From Methanomicrobiales archaeon (GTDB lineage Archaea; Halobacteriota; Methanomicrobia; Methanomicrobiales; Methanospirillaceae): 64,000 bases of DNA. Of the stretch, positions 40,073-49,154 are shown in pieces. The stretch lies in NCBI GenBank assembly GCA_022841205.1, contig JALHCK010000008.1:1-64000 (forward strand), given 5' to 3'. The notes under the pieces were generated by a model that was given only the letters and a program-made list of their open reading frames with translations, had not been told where the DNA came from and did not search any database. A program made the translations under genes and the position numbers. The stretch's first letter is position 1. Each line of letters starts with the position of its first letter.

Positions 40073-40866
40073 AAGGCATCCCGATAGGCCGCGGCGAGCC
40101 AGTCAGGCTGATGGGCGTGATCAACTGCAGCCCGGAATCGTTCTACAGGGGTTCATATGCTCCTGCGGGGACCATTCTCCGGAAGGCCGAGGAGATGATC
40201 AGCGCCGGGGCAGATATCATCGATATCGGGGCACGGAGCACAGCACCCGGTTCTCCACCGCTCACAGAGCAGGTAGAGGCACAACGGCTGGATCACGCCC
40301 TTGCCGAGCTTGATGGGTCAGGCATCCCGGTCTCGGTCGACACCGTGCATGCCCCTGTCCTCGAACGCTGCCTCTCCCACGATATCCATGCCGCAAATGA
40401 TATATCGGGACTCCGGGATCCGTCTTACGCCTGCCTGGTTGCCGATGCCGGCCTCCCTGCTTTTCTGATGGCATCGGGAAAACAGCCGGGTGATGCCACC
40501 ACGCTGGGCGCGACTCTTACCACGCTCGAGAAGGTAGAATCGAGGTGTGCCGATAGCGGCATCCACGACTACGTGCTTGATCCTGCCATCGGGCTCTGGA
40601 TTCCGGAGCGGACCACAGATCTCGACTGGGAACTCTGCCGTCACTTTAGGGAATTCACCCGTTTCGGCAGGCCGCTGCTAGCCGCCGTTTCGCGCAAGAC
40701 TTTCCTGGCCGGGCCCGGAAACCGGCCTCCTGAAGAGCGTCTTGCAGCATCGCTTGGCCTCGCGGCGCTCCTCATCGCGAAAGGGGCCGATGTTATCCGC
40801 ACCCACGACGTTGCCGAGACCGCCGAGGTCATCAGGACTGCGGCCCGGATGGTGAGCCGGACATGA
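40054..40866 (+). CDS. Dihydropteroate synthase-like protein
   Basis: A 270-residue TIM-barrel pterin-binding protein. Motifs LMGVINCSPESFYRG, ADIIDIGARSTAPG and HAANDISGL are those of the DHPS family. In archaea such proteins are suspected in tetrahydromethanopterin or folate synthesis, but the sequence alone cannot tell which. It overlaps folD by 19 bases and cofE by 4 bases (ATGA), so it is tightly tied to one-carbon and F420 cofactor metabolism. Confidence 0.82.
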   Translation: MSRCLVKGIPIGRGEPVRLMGVINCSPESFYRGSYAPAGTILRKAEEMISAGADIIDIGARSTAPGSPPLTEQVEAQRLDHALAELDGSGIPVSVDTVHAPVLERCLSHDIHAANDISGLRDPSYACLVADAGLPAFLMASGKQPGDATTLGATLTTLEKVESRCADSGIHDYVLDPAIGLWIPERTTDLDWELCRHFREFTRFGRPLLAAVSRKTFLAGPGNRPPEERLAASLGLAALLIAKGADVIRTHDVAETAEVIRTAARMVSRT

Positions 40867-41684
40867 GCTCATTTCTGACCGTCGGTATCCGGACCGGGAT
40901 CGTCCGCCCGGGGGACGACCTGGCTGGCATACTGCTGTCAGGGATCGCTTTGTCGGAAGCAGCGTCTTTCCGGGATGGCGATATCCTAGTTGTTGCCGAG
41001 ACCGTTGTCGCGACTGCCGAAAGGGCAATTGTCCGGCTGGCATCGGTGGTTCCCGGGGAAGAGGCGCTCATGACCGCAAGGCAGTACGGGATGGACCCCC
41101 GGCTTGTCGAGATCGTGCTCCGGGAGAGCGATGAGGTTGTTGGCGGAATCCCTGGATTCCTGCTCTGCATGAAGGCCGGGACCCTGCTGCCCAATGCCGG
41201 GATCGATGCCTCTAACGCCCCTCCCGGAACGGTCGTGCTCCTCCCCACCGATCCAGACGCAAGTGCCCGGAGGATCCGGAAGGATATCGAAGATCGGACC
41301 GGCGCCCGGGTAGGGGTGATAGTAGTCGATTCCCGCACCCATGCCATGCGATCAGGGTGCAGCGGTGTGGCTATCGGGTGCTCCGGGATTGAGGCGGTCA
41401 TCGATGTCCGGGGCAGATCCGATCTCTTCGGCCGTACCCTGGAGGTCACCAAGCAGGCCCTGGCCGACAATATCGCCTCGGCCGCCGAGATCCTGATGGG
41501 CGAGGCCGATGAGTGCACCCCGGCAGCGGTAATACGGGGACTAGGAATTCCGATTGGGGATTACGAGGGGATAGAATCAATCGATGCCGACAAGTGCCTG
41601 TTCATGGGAGTTTTCGGAGAACGGAGCGGGATTACACGATCTGGTGAAAACAGGGGTGATTGTAACCTGGAAAACCATTTTTAA
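40863..41684 (+). CDS. cofE: Coenzyme F420-0:L-glutamate ligase
   Basis: A 273-residue GTP-dependent ligase that adds glutamates to F420-0 to make F420-2, the hydride carrier of methanogenesis. Family blocks include DILVVAETVVATAE, LPNAGIDASNAPPG, VIVVDSRTHAMRSG and GRTLEVTKQALADNIASAAE. It overlaps the DHPS-like gene by 4 bases. cofC lies convergent just downstream, and cofG about 0.8 kb beyond, making a small F420 cluster. Confidence 0.95.
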   Translation: MSSFLTVGIRTGIVRPGDDLAGILLSGIALSEAASFRDGDILVVAETVVATAERAIVRLASVVPGEEALMTARQYGMDPRLVEIVLRESDEVVGGIPGFLLCMKAGTLLPNAGIDASNAPPGTVVLLPTDPDASARRIRKDIEDRTGARVGVIVVDSRTHAMRSGCSGVAIGCSGIEAVIDVRGRSDLFGRTLEVTKQALADNIASAAEILMGEADECTPAAVIRGLGIPIGDYEGIESIDADKCLFMGVFGERSGITRSGENRGDCNLENHF

Positions 41685-41743
41685 AGAAGCCAGCAGGGGA
41701 TGTCATCCTTCGTGAAAATAACTCCGTGGATCCTTCAGGCGTA

Positions 41744-42403
41744 TCAGGGCATCAACCCGGACATGTCACCCTCACCTTTCCGCTCCACTCCAATCCGTCC
41801 CCGTTCGATGGTGACAGAAAAACCGAGTTCCACAAGGTATGCCCGCGAAAGGCCCTCGCCGTGGATGAGGAGCTCCACCAGGTCTTCTTTCTCATCGATA
41901 TCGGTATGGATACGGAATGAATCGATGATCTCGCAGGAAAGCCCTGATTCCCGTGCAATCTCGCGGTGCTTGCTGAAGCTACCCCCGTAATAACTGACCC
42001 TGAACCGGTCGGCATGTTGAAGGAATATAGCGTTTGTCCCTCCACCTCTTCCTGGCACAATAGCAACATCCGCACTTGAGGAAGTCAGGCGCCGTATCGC
42101 ATCCGGGGTGGTGAGCGGGAGGTCTGCCATCAGGACCAGCAGCGGTCCGGGGGTCCGCAAAAGAAGGTCATTGAGCGCATCGTTTAAGCCATGCTCGTCC
42201 AGGATTACGCGGGTATCGCCGAATACGAATGGCTCAGTGGCAATGATGAACGGTTCGCACCCCGCCATCCGTGCAGCGGCAACCACGTCGCAGAGCATCA
42301 TCCGTGCAAACCGCTCCCGCTCTTCCTGGTCGAGCATGCAGGAAAGACGGGTCTTTGGATTCGTCGGTTTGAACGGGATGGCCGCAGGGATCGCCACGTA
42401 CAT
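41744..42403 (-). CDS. cofC: 2-phospho-L-lactate guanylyltransferase
   Basis: A 219-residue nucleotidyltransferase that activates 2-phospholactate (or an equivalent) with GTP in F420 synthesis. The opening IPFKPTNPKTRLSCMLDQEERERFARMM and PLLVLMADLPLTTPDAI are typical of CofC. The gene is convergent with cofE and divergent from cofG, with only about 100 bases to the latter. A TATA-like tttttattct (complement of 42421-42430) suggests a leaderless mRNA. Confidence 0.93.
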   Translation of the reverse strand: MYVAIPAAIPFKPTNPKTRLSCMLDQEERERFARMMLCDVVAAARMAGCEPFIIATEPFVFGDTRVILDEHGLNDALNDLLLRTPGPLLVLMADLPLTTPDAIRRLTSSSADVAIVPGRGGGTNAIFLQHADRFRVSYYGGSFSKHREIARESGLSCEIIDSFRIHTDIDEKEDLVELLIHGEGLSRAYLVELGFSVTIERGRIGVERKGEGDMSGLMP

Positions 42404-42418
42404 ATCCGGTTGGTCCCA

Positions 42419-42431
42419 GAAGAATAAAAAT
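42419..42431 (-). promoter_or_regulatory. TATA box of cofC
   Basis: tttttattct on the minus strand, about 25 bases before ATG 42403. Confidence 0.45.
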
Positions 42432-42462
42432 CTCCGGTCAGGAACGGCGGACGATCCCGTGC

Positions 42463-42472
42463 CCTTATAAGA
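42463..42472 (+). promoter_or_regulatory. TATA box of cofG
   Basis: ccttataaga lies about 35 bases before ATG 42503 in the cofC-cofG divergent region. Confidence 0.5.
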
Positions 42473-42502
42473 GATCAGTAGCGAACACTAATACGGAACC
42501 TG

Positions 42503-43489
42503 ATGGATCGGCGGGTCATAACCTACTCAAGGAATGTCTTTTTACCCCTCACAACCGTATGTCACAACCGGTGCGGTTACTGTATTTTCCGGACACCGGT
42601 GCACGAGGGCTGCATAATGCGCCCGGGTGAAGTAAACGAGATCCTCGCACAGGGTGCCGCCCTCGGGTGCACCGAGGCACTCTTCACCTTCGGGGAAAAA
42701 CCCGGGCTTGAACCGGGGTTCCCGGAACTGCTCGCCCGATACGGATACCAGAACATCCTTGATTACTGCTACGATCTCTGCGAAACAGCCATCGATTACG
42801 GGATCCTCCCCCACACCAATGCCGGTATCCTGACCACCAGTGAAATGGAACGACTCAGCGAAGTCAACGCGAGCATGGGCCTCATGCTCGAGACCACTGC
42901 AAAGCTCCGGGCACACCGGTTCTCCCCCGGAAAAGATCCATCAGTGCGGATCGCCATGATCGAGGATGCCGGCCGCATGAAGATCCCGTTTACTACCGGC
43001 ATCCTGCTTGGCATTGGCGAGACCATGGAAGACCGTGAAGAGTCGCTTTTGGTCATCCGCGATCTCCACAGGCGATATGGCCACATCCAGGAAGTTATCA
43101 TCCAGAACTTCTGCCCAAAGGAGGGAACCCCCATGGCTTCCGGGAAAGGAGTCGATACCGATGAGATGTGCACCGTGATCATGCTGGCCAAGGATATTCT
43201 ACCCAATGATATCGCTGTCCAGATCCCGCCAAACCTGGCCGATGCCAGGCAGCTCATCCCCTGCGGGGTGGATGATCTCGGCGGTATCTCTCCCCTCACA
43301 ATTGACTACGTCAATCCTGAACACCGCTGGCCTGAATTCGAGCGACTGGAAGAAATCGCCGGTAATCGCGTCCTGCAGGAGCGACTCTGCATCTACCCCC
43401 GGTTTATCAGGCTGGGGTGGTTCCACCCCCGGCTGGGACCTCTTATTATGAAACTTGACCAACATATCAGGAAAGAGGAACGCACGTGA
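42503..43489 (+). CDS. cofG: FO synthase subunit 1, radical SAM enzyme
   Basis: A 328-residue radical SAM protein that, with CofH, builds the deazaflavin chromophore FO of F420 from tyrosine and a flavin precursor. The cluster cysteines are C20, C24 and C27 (CHNRCGYC). The substrate region includes GEKPGLEPGFPELLARYGY and LLGIGETMEDREESLL. CofH is not in the window. It overlaps purC by 4 bases and so likely shares its mRNA. Confidence 0.95.
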   Translation: MDRRVITYSRNVFLPLTTVCHNRCGYCIFRTPVHEGCIMRPGEVNEILAQGAALGCTEALFTFGEKPGLEPGFPELLARYGYQNILDYCYDLCETAIDYGILPHTNAGILTTSEMERLSEVNASMGLMLETTAKLRAHRFSPGKDPSVRIAMIEDAGRMKIPFTTGILLGIGETMEDREESLLVIRDLHRRYGHIQEVIIQNFCPKEGTPMASGKGVDTDEMCTVIMLAKDILPNDIAVQIPPNLADARQLIPCGVDDLGGISPLTIDYVNPEHRWPEFERLEEIAGNRVLQERLCIYPRFIRLGWFHPRLGPLIMKLDQHIRKEERT

Positions 43490-44208
43490 ACCAGGGTGAA
43501 CCTGTTTATTCCGGAAAAGCAAAATCTCTCTACCGTACTGACACACCAGGGCAGCTTTATGTCCGGTTCAGGGACGATATCACTGCATTCGATGGCGAAA
43601 AGAAGGATGTGCTCACAAGCAAAGGGAGCCTGAACGCCATGGTCTCGGCAAAGATCTTCTCGCTCCTTGAAGATCATGGGATCCCTACCCATTTTGTGCG
43701 GATGGAAGGGGACTGCGGCATGATCGTGCGGGATCTCCGTATGATCCCACTCGAGGTTATCGTGAGAAACATCGCCGCGGGATCGCTTTCCCGGAATTAC
43801 CCAGTCCCCGAGGGAATGCCCCTGGACCCCCCGGTCATCGTGATCGACTACAAGGACAATGCCCGTCACGACCCCATGCTGAACGACGATATCATTGTAA
43901 CCGCGCTCAGGCTGGTCAGCCGTGAGGAACTGGCCGGGATCAAGGCCCTTGCTCTTAAGGTCAACGAGATCCTGCGCCGGTTCTTTGCCGACATCGGCAT
44001 CACCCTGGTCGATTTCAAGCTCGAGTTCGGCCGTGATGCTGACCGTATCTTTGTCGGCGACGAGATCAGCATGGACTCGATGCGCCTGTGGGACGCGGCA
44101 ACGGGCGTGTCGCTTGACAAGGATGTATACCGCCTCGGGAAAGGGGACGTGCTCGAGGTATACCGTGAAGTCGCCGGCCGGGTCCGCACCGGAGATGGAC
44201 AGAAATGA
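43486..44208 (+). CDS. purC: SAICAR synthetase
   Basis: A 240-residue enzyme of purine synthesis that joins aspartate to CAIR using ATP. The start GTG 43486 lies after gaaagagga. Conserved blocks are YSGKAKSLY, FRDDITAFDGEKK, EVIVRNIAAGSLSR and LVDFKLEFGRD. It overlaps cofG upstream and an ORF of 48 codons downstream, each by 4 bases. Confidence 0.96.
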   Translation: MNQGEPVYSGKAKSLYRTDTPGQLYVRFRDDITAFDGEKKDVLTSKGSLNAMVSAKIFSLLEDHGIPTHFVRMEGDCGMIVRDLRMIPLEVIVRNIAAGSLSRNYPVPEGMPLDPPVIVIDYKDNARHDPMLNDDIIVTALRLVSREELAGIKALALKVNEILRRFFADIGITLVDFKLEFGRDADRIFVGDEISMDSMRLWDAATGVSLDKDVYRLGKGDVLEVYREVAGRVRTGDGQK

Positions 44209-44351
44209 TGTCTATTGCAAAGGTTACTATTGGTGTCCTGACCCCGGAGAGCAACAAAAGCGGTCCGCTCGAGAATATCACCAGCGTGCTCAACCGGGAG
44301 AAAACCGTCGCTGCCATGGAGACGCACCCCCTGAACGCGAATCGGAGTTGA
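44205..44351 (+). CDS. Tiny ORF coupled to purC, 48 residues
   Basis: An ATGA overlap with the purC stop starts a 48-residue frame, MMSIAKVTIGVLTPESNKSG followed by PLENITSVLN and a short polar tail. Position suggests purS, but the sequence does not match PurS and is half its length. It may be a truncated or unrelated small protein. A hairpin terminator follows 12 bases after its stop. I do not recognise it. Confidence 0.4.
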   Translation: MMSIAKVTIGVLTPESNKSGPLENITSVLNREKTVAAMETHPLNANRS

Positions 44352-44362
44352 TCCTCAGATCC

Positions 44363-44385
44363 AAAGACTGAAAGAAGGTCTTTTT
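44363..44385 (+). terminator. Hairpin terminator after purC and the small ORF
   Basis: aaagac (44363-44368) pairs with gtcttt (44378-44383), followed by more T. Confidence 0.6.
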
Positions 44386-44392
44386 ATCTATT

Positions 44393-44403
44393 ATCGCATA
44401 TAA
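44393..44403 (+). promoter_or_regulatory. TATA-like box of the FTR-like gene
   Basis: tcgcatataac lies about 45 bases before ATG 44441; ggggat precedes the start as ribosome binding site. Confidence 0.45.
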
Positions 44404-44440
44404 CGAGCATTCAGGGATTACATGAGCGCGGGGATAAACG

Positions 44441-44734
44441 ATGGCTGAAGATGAGCTCGAGAAGGAAATCCTGGAATGGGCGAAGAAGTATGCAAAGGAT
44501 CATGGATGGGTCCTGAACCCTGACGAGAAGAAACTGGGAATTGTTATCCGGGGACTGGCCCGCAACCGCCGGAAGTACGGCGAAGCATACTGTCCCTGCA
44601 GGCTCAGGACCGGCGACGCGGAGAAAGATGCCATGATCGTCTGCCCCTGCGTGTACCACAAGGATGAGATCGAAGCCCAGGGATGCTGCCATTGCTGCCT
44701 CTACTTCCGTCCCGGTGCCGAAAAGAGCGAATAG
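44441..44734 (+). CDS. Ferredoxin:thioredoxin reductase catalytic-type protein
   Basis: A 97-residue iron-sulfur protein like the beta (catalytic) subunit of ferredoxin:thioredoxin reductase. The motifs CPCR (C51, C53), CPC (C68, C70) and CHC (C83, C85) are in order, with extra cysteines C82 and C86. The cluster plus redox disulfide would reduce thioredoxin with ferredoxin electrons, as shown for methanogen homologues. No variable subunit is adjacent. It has its own promoter. Confidence 0.88.
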   Translation: MAEDELEKEILEWAKKYAKDHGWVLNPDEKKLGIVIRGLARNRRKYGEAYCPCRLRTGDAEKDAMIVCPCVYHKDEIEAQGCCHCCLYFRPGAEKSE

Positions 44735-44785
44735 CTTTTATAGGGACAGCTGCTGTCATCTCACAGATGGGGCATCCTTCTTTCT

Positions 44786-46432
44786 TTAACGCCTTCGCGC
44801 AACACCCAGAACATGCCAGATCGTATAAAGCCCGATAACGATAGCCGCAACGTAGACGAGGGCGGCAAAGTAGAAGACAAAATCCGGTATCTGGATATCG
44901 GCGATATTCAGGACGAGGGATGATCCCACCACCACCCCTGCGACAATCAGCCCGATCAGGAGCTTATCGCTTGCCTTGTCAAGCGACTGCTGGAGCTTGA
45001 GGATGTCAGAATCGACGATGTCGATCTTGATCGTGCCGGCCGAGAGGGCACGCAGCGTTTTGTTCACCGTCCGCGGCATCTCGAGGACGCCATCAATTGT
45101 TTCAAGGAACGAATGGCTCGCCCTGTACAGGACCTGGTCTAGGAGGTTCTCGCGCCGCCCCAGCTTCCGGACGTAAGGTTCCACCTTCTCCCTGAAGTTG
45201 AACGATGGGTCCAGGGTCACCCCGACATCGAGCACCATCACGATCACTTTGAGCATCAGCATCATGTTCTGGGGCATGATGATCCGGTAATTCCGGAGGA
45301 TCTCGGTCAGCGACTCGCTCATGTTCTTGAAGCTGTACTGGCCGATAGCCTCTACCTCGGCATCGAGCATCGCCCGGTAGATCTCTTCCCGCATTTGATC
45401 GCGGTCGCTCTCGGCAATCGTTATACCGAGGCGTTCGAGAGCCTTGAGCATCAGCTCGGGGTCGAGATAAACCATGGAGGTAAGGAGATAGATGAAATGG
45501 AACCGCCGTTCGGGGTAGATAACTCCGACAATCCCGAAATCAAGAAAGCTCAGCGTGCCATCCTTCGAGACCAGGAGATTGCCGGGATGGGGGTCACCGT
45601 GAAAAAAACCATCCTCGAAGATCTGCTGCATGTACGCATAGAACCCGCGGTCAGCGATCTCTTTCGGATCGACACCCAATGCTTTGATCTCAGCAACGCG
45701 ATCTATCCGCACGCCCTCGATGAACTCCATAACGAGGATGCGGCGCGTGCTTTTATCCCAGTAGATCTTCGGAACCCTGACCTTCTCGAGATTTTGCATG
45801 TTGAGACGGAGACGGTCGGCGTTGCTCCCGTCATGGACAAAATCGAGTTCCCTGCGAATCTGCTGCGCAAAATCCGCTACAATGCCCCGGAGGTTGTATA
45901 CCGCGTATTCGGGATAATACCGTTCAATGCGTTCGGCAAACGATCTGAGGATCAGGATATCGGTCTCGATGACCTCGATGATGCCAGGCCGCTGCACCTT
46001 CAGGGCCACCTGAGTGCCGTCCATCAGAGTGGCACGGTGGACCTGGGAGATGGACGCCGATGCAAGAGGCATTTCATCGATGGATAGGAAGGCTGATGCA
46101 CAATCCGGGCATTCCTCTTCAATCACCCTCCGGATATCTTCAAACGGGAGCGGCGCTGCCTGATCCTGAAGCCTCTTCAGCTCTTTGACAAGATCAGGCG
46201 GTAGCAGGTCTGGCCTGGTGCTCATGATCTGGCCGAACTTGACAAAAGTTGGTCCCAGCTCCTCGAGGGCCATCCGCATACGCATATAGACCGAGGTGAC
46301 CAGCTCCACCTCGCACTCCTTGCACCGCCGGAACCGGTACGTGCCGGGAAAAAGGCGCTGGACGATGGATCCAAACTGGTATTTGAGGAGAATGTCGGCT
46401 ATCTGCCAATAGCGTTTGAGCTTGGTGACCAT
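44786..46432 (-). CDS. UbiB/AarF-type atypical kinase (ABC1 family)
   Basis: A 548-residue protein of the ABC1/ADCK family. It has the kinase-like core with QVALKVQRPGI (ATP-binding Lys), FFHGDPHPGNLLV and LDFGIVG, and two C-terminal membrane spans (VAGVVVGSSLVL and DFVFYFAALVYVAAIVIGLY). Bacterial and mitochondrial members support quinone synthesis; methanogens lack typical quinones, so it may act on isoprenoid lipids (inference). The start is ATG 46432, with gggtga 5 bases upstream. It is last in the isoprenoid and translation gene series. Confidence 0.9.
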   Translation of the reverse strand: MVTKLKRYWQIADILLKYQFGSIVQRLFPGTYRFRRCKECEVELVTSVYMRMRMALEELGPTFVKFGQIMSTRPDLLPPDLVKELKRLQDQAAPLPFEDIRRVIEEECPDCASAFLSIDEMPLASASISQVHRATLMDGTQVALKVQRPGIIEVIETDILILRSFAERIERYYPEYAVYNLRGIVADFAQQIRRELDFVHDGSNADRLRLNMQNLEKVRVPKIYWDKSTRRILVMEFIEGVRIDRVAEIKALGVDPKEIADRGFYAYMQQIFEDGFFHGDPHPGNLLVSKDGTLSFLDFGIVGVIYPERRFHFIYLLTSMVYLDPELMLKALERLGITIAESDRDQMREEIYRAMLDAEVEAIGQYSFKNMSESLTEILRNYRIIMPQNMMLMLKVIVMVLDVGVTLDPSFNFREKVEPYVRKLGRRENLLDQVLYRASHSFLETIDGVLEMPRTVNKTLRALSAGTIKIDIVDSDILKLQQSLDKASDKLLIGLIVAGVVVGSSLVLNIADIQIPDFVFYFAALVYVAAIVIGLYTIWHVLGVARRR

Positions 46433-46445
46433 TGAATTCACCCGG

Positions 46446-46479
46446 GCCGGAAGATCCGGCGTTATTTCAGGCTGAAATA
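46446..46479. promoter_or_regulatory. Two adjacent palindromes between gltX and aarF
   Basis: gccgg-aagat-ccggc at 46446-46460 and tatttcag-g-ctgaaata at 46463-46479 lie side by side in the 48 bases between the genes. They may end the gltX transcript or bind a regulator of the aarF gene. Confidence 0.45.
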
Positions 46480-46480
46480 C

Positions 46481-48169
46481 TTACCTGTGGCAGAAATAAG
46501 CAATTAATTCTTGTGGTTCCACGCGGTCGATCCTTGCAAAACCCACCCGCTCGAACTGCACCACGTTGCCCTGGAGTGCGCCTGCTGCCGGCTCGCAGAC
46601 ACCGATCACCGGTCCGTCCTGAGTCTCAAGGATTGCGGGAAGAGCCAGTTCTGCCGGGAGCCACTGGATAACCGGAGCCTTTGCCGCCCGGGCATCGGCC
46701 ATATCCTCCCCGGCATAGGTGAGAACGTACTCCTCACCGGATGCCGCTACCCGCACATTGAATAGATCCTTGAGACGGATCATGTCCGGGGCTTTTCCGA
46801 GTTCCTCGCGGGGGATAAGCACCTCCCCGAGGAACGGCAGCGTCCTGGTTCCCCGGTTGACATCGTTTGGGTGGATGAGTGCCCTGGCGGTATGGACCGG
46901 AGCATCCCGAACCTTCAGACAGACCGGATCGGGGACAAAAAAATAGCGGTCCGCAATCGGGTCCACGATGGACCGGTTGTGGGCATAAAGGTTGTCCCAG
47001 GAAAACGAGATATCCGTATCGCCAATCCCGATATCGAAGACTGCCGCCCGCACCGCACCGGGCTGTATCCCCCTCCGCGCCAGTGCACGGAGGGTTCCGA
47101 GCCGGATATCGTCCCATCCCCGGTAGATCCCGGACTGGATCCCCTCTCTCATCTGGGATGTGGAGAGGATTACCCCCTCGATTCCCATCCTGCCGTAATG
47201 CCGATAAACCGGGACCGGCCACCCGAAGTAGTCATAGATGTAGCGTTGCCGACGGGTATTGGCGATGTGATCCTTACCCCGGATAACGTGGGTCACTCCA
47301 AGCAGGTGATCATCCACGGCCACCGAGAAGTTCATCAGCGGGTAGACGCAGGCCTCGATCCGGGGGTGCAGGGGGGTATGCAGTATCCGGAAAGCGGGGA
47401 AGTCCCGCATGGCCGGATCGGGATGCTCGAGCTCGGTCCTGACCCGTACAGAGGCCTCACCCTCGTAGAATTCTCCGGCAAGCATCCGCTCCCAGAGCGC
47501 AAGGTTCTCATCCAGGGTAAGACCCCTGCAGGGGCAGGCCTGACGGGCCAGTTTGAGCTGCCTGAACTGCTCGTTTTCACATGTACAAACATATGCGCCA
47601 CCCCGTTCGATCAGCTCCCGGCCATACCGGTAGTAAAGATCAAAGCGGTCGCTCTGGTAGACAACATCGTGGATGGTGAGCCCGAGCCATTCAATATCCT
47701 CCCTGACCATGGTATATGCTTCCGGGTCGACCCGCTTGGGATCGGTGTCTTCAATACGGAGGATGTACTTCCCGCCATAGCGCTGCACGTAAACATCGTT
47801 GAGTACCGCCGCACGGGCATGGCCGAGGTGGAGGGGGCCGCTTGGGTTTGGGGCAAACCGCATAACCACGCCGTGTTCTGCCTTTTCAAGGGAGGGGAGC
47901 TCCCGGGCATGAACCCTGGGTTTTGCCATCTCTTCCATTAAACCGGGGGCGAGGGCCGCCAGCCGCTCTTCACGCTCGGCGGAAGAGAGTGCCGAGACTT
48001 CAGTGAGCACCGAGTTCATCACGGTAGTAGCTTCCTTGGCGCGCGACCGGAACTCCGGATGCTTCCCCATGACCATACCAATCACCGTGCCGGCCTTTGG
48101 GAGGCTCTTGTGTTTGACCGCGTTTTGAAGGGCAAAGATGAACAGGGCTTCCCTGAGCTCGTCAGGCAT
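46481..48169 (-). CDS. gltX: Glutamyl-tRNA synthetase, archaeal type
   Basis: A 562-residue class I synthetase. The HIGH motif is HLGH at residues 114-117 (PNPSGPLHLGHARA). The second active-site motif reads LSTSQ in VILSTSQMREGI, at the position of KMSKS. The N-terminal 100 residues and the C-terminal beta barrels are of the archaeal/eukaryal GlxRS type. In methanogens the enzyme charges tRNA-Glu and tRNA-Gln for later amidation. The start ATG 48169 sits one base after the idsA stop. Confidence 0.95.
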   Translation of the reverse strand: MPDELREALFIFALQNAVKHKSLPKAGTVIGMVMGKHPEFRSRAKEATTVMNSVLTEVSALSSAEREERLAALAPGLMEEMAKPRVHARELPSLEKAEHGVVMRFAPNPSGPLHLGHARAAVLNDVYVQRYGGKYILRIEDTDPKRVDPEAYTMVREDIEWLGLTIHDVVYQSDRFDLYYRYGRELIERGGAYVCTCENEQFRQLKLARQACPCRGLTLDENLALWERMLAGEFYEGEASVRVRTELEHPDPAMRDFPAFRILHTPLHPRIEACVYPLMNFSVAVDDHLLGVTHVIRGKDHIANTRRQRYIYDYFGWPVPVYRHYGRMGIEGVILSTSQMREGIQSGIYRGWDDIRLGTLRALARRGIQPGAVRAAVFDIGIGDTDISFSWDNLYAHNRSIVDPIADRYFFVPDPVCLKVRDAPVHTARALIHPNDVNRGTRTLPFLGEVLIPREELGKAPDMIRLKDLFNVRVAASGEEYVLTYAGEDMADARAAKAPVIQWLPAELALPAILETQDGPVIGVCEPAAGALQGNVVQFERVGFARIDRVEPQELIAYFCHR

Positions 48170-48170
48170 G

Positions 48171-49133
48171 TCAGAAACTCCGGGCGAGGAAATGGTCAGC
48201 AAGATCCATGAGGAGCTGCTTTTCCTCTGATGCCGGGAGAATAGCGATCCGCTGCTTTCCCATGCTGATAAGGCCTCGGGCCATGTCACGGACTTCAGTG
48301 AGTACCCCGGACTCCTCAATTTGTCCGATCACGTCATCGATCTCGGTGTTCGTAAGAGGTTTCTGGTAGGATTCGAGGTCTAAGCCTTTCTCCTTGGCCT
48401 TGATGGAGATCAGTGTCTTTTTTCCTTCCCGGAGATCAGAGGCACGGTCCTTGCCGCTCACCTTCGATGGGGCCATGAGGTCGATGATGTCGTCCTGGAT
48501 CTGGAATGCCATCCCGATACCCTTCCCAAAGGCGTAGAGTGCATCGGCATGGGCGGGCTTTCCGCCGGCAAGAATGGCTCCTATACCGGCAGCAGAAGCG
48601 TAGAGCACCCCGGTCTTCTTTTCCACCATGGTGAGGTACTCCCCTTCGAGGACATCACCACGGGACTCGAACGAGATGTCCATATGCTGGCCCTCGCAGA
48701 TTTCAACGCAGGTCCTGGCGAGCATGGACACCGCCCGTACCTTTGCATGGTCCGGAGTATCGGCCATCGCGATGAATTCAAATGCGGTCGCAAAGAGGAC
48801 ATCTCCGGCGAGGATAGCCGTTGGCTCGTCCCATTGGGTGTGGACTGTCGGGACTCCTCTCCGGAAAGCATCCGCATCCATGATGTCATCGTGGATGAGG
48901 GTGAAACTGTGGGTCAGTTCCAGCGCAAGTGCTGCAGGCATAACGTCTATCGAGCTTCCTTTCCTCACCGAATCGGCAGAGAGCAGGAGCAGCGCGGGGC
49001 GGAAGCGTTTACCTCCGGCCAGGAGAAGATGGGCACTTGCCTTACCAAGCTCACCGGCAACATTTCCGAAGTAGCGGTTGATGAGCCGGTCCACCTGGAG
49101 TGCGGTGCTGTCAAGATAATCCTTCAGGTCCAT
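48171..49133 (-). CDS. idsA: Polyprenyl (geranylgeranyl) diphosphate synthase
   Basis: A 320-residue prenyltransferase making C20 or similar chains for archaeal ether lipids. The two Asp-rich motifs are DDIMD (in LIHDDIMDAD) and DDIID (in FQIQDDIIDL). GGKRFRP near residue 40 binds diphosphate. It lies next to isoprenoid genes upstream and ends 1 base before gltX. Confidence 0.94.
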   Translation of the reverse strand: MDLKDYLDSTALQVDRLINRYFGNVAGELGKASAHLLLAGGKRFRPALLLLSADSVRKGSSIDVMPAALALELTHSFTLIHDDIMDADAFRRGVPTVHTQWDEPTAILAGDVLFATAFEFIAMADTPDHAKVRAVSMLARTCVEICEGQHMDISFESRGDVLEGEYLTMVEKKTGVLYASAAGIGAILAGGKPAHADALYAFGKGIGMAFQIQDDIIDLMAPSKVSGKDRASDLREGKKTLISIKAKEKGLDLESYQKPLTNTEIDDVIGQIEESGVLTEVRDMARGLISMGKQRIAILPASEEKQLLMDLADHFLARSF

Positions 49134-49154
49134 TCCAGTCGGGTCTCCTATGCG

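Noticed and set aside
44205..44351. Calling the ORF after purC purS
   Set aside because: Length and sequence do not match PurS; only the position does.
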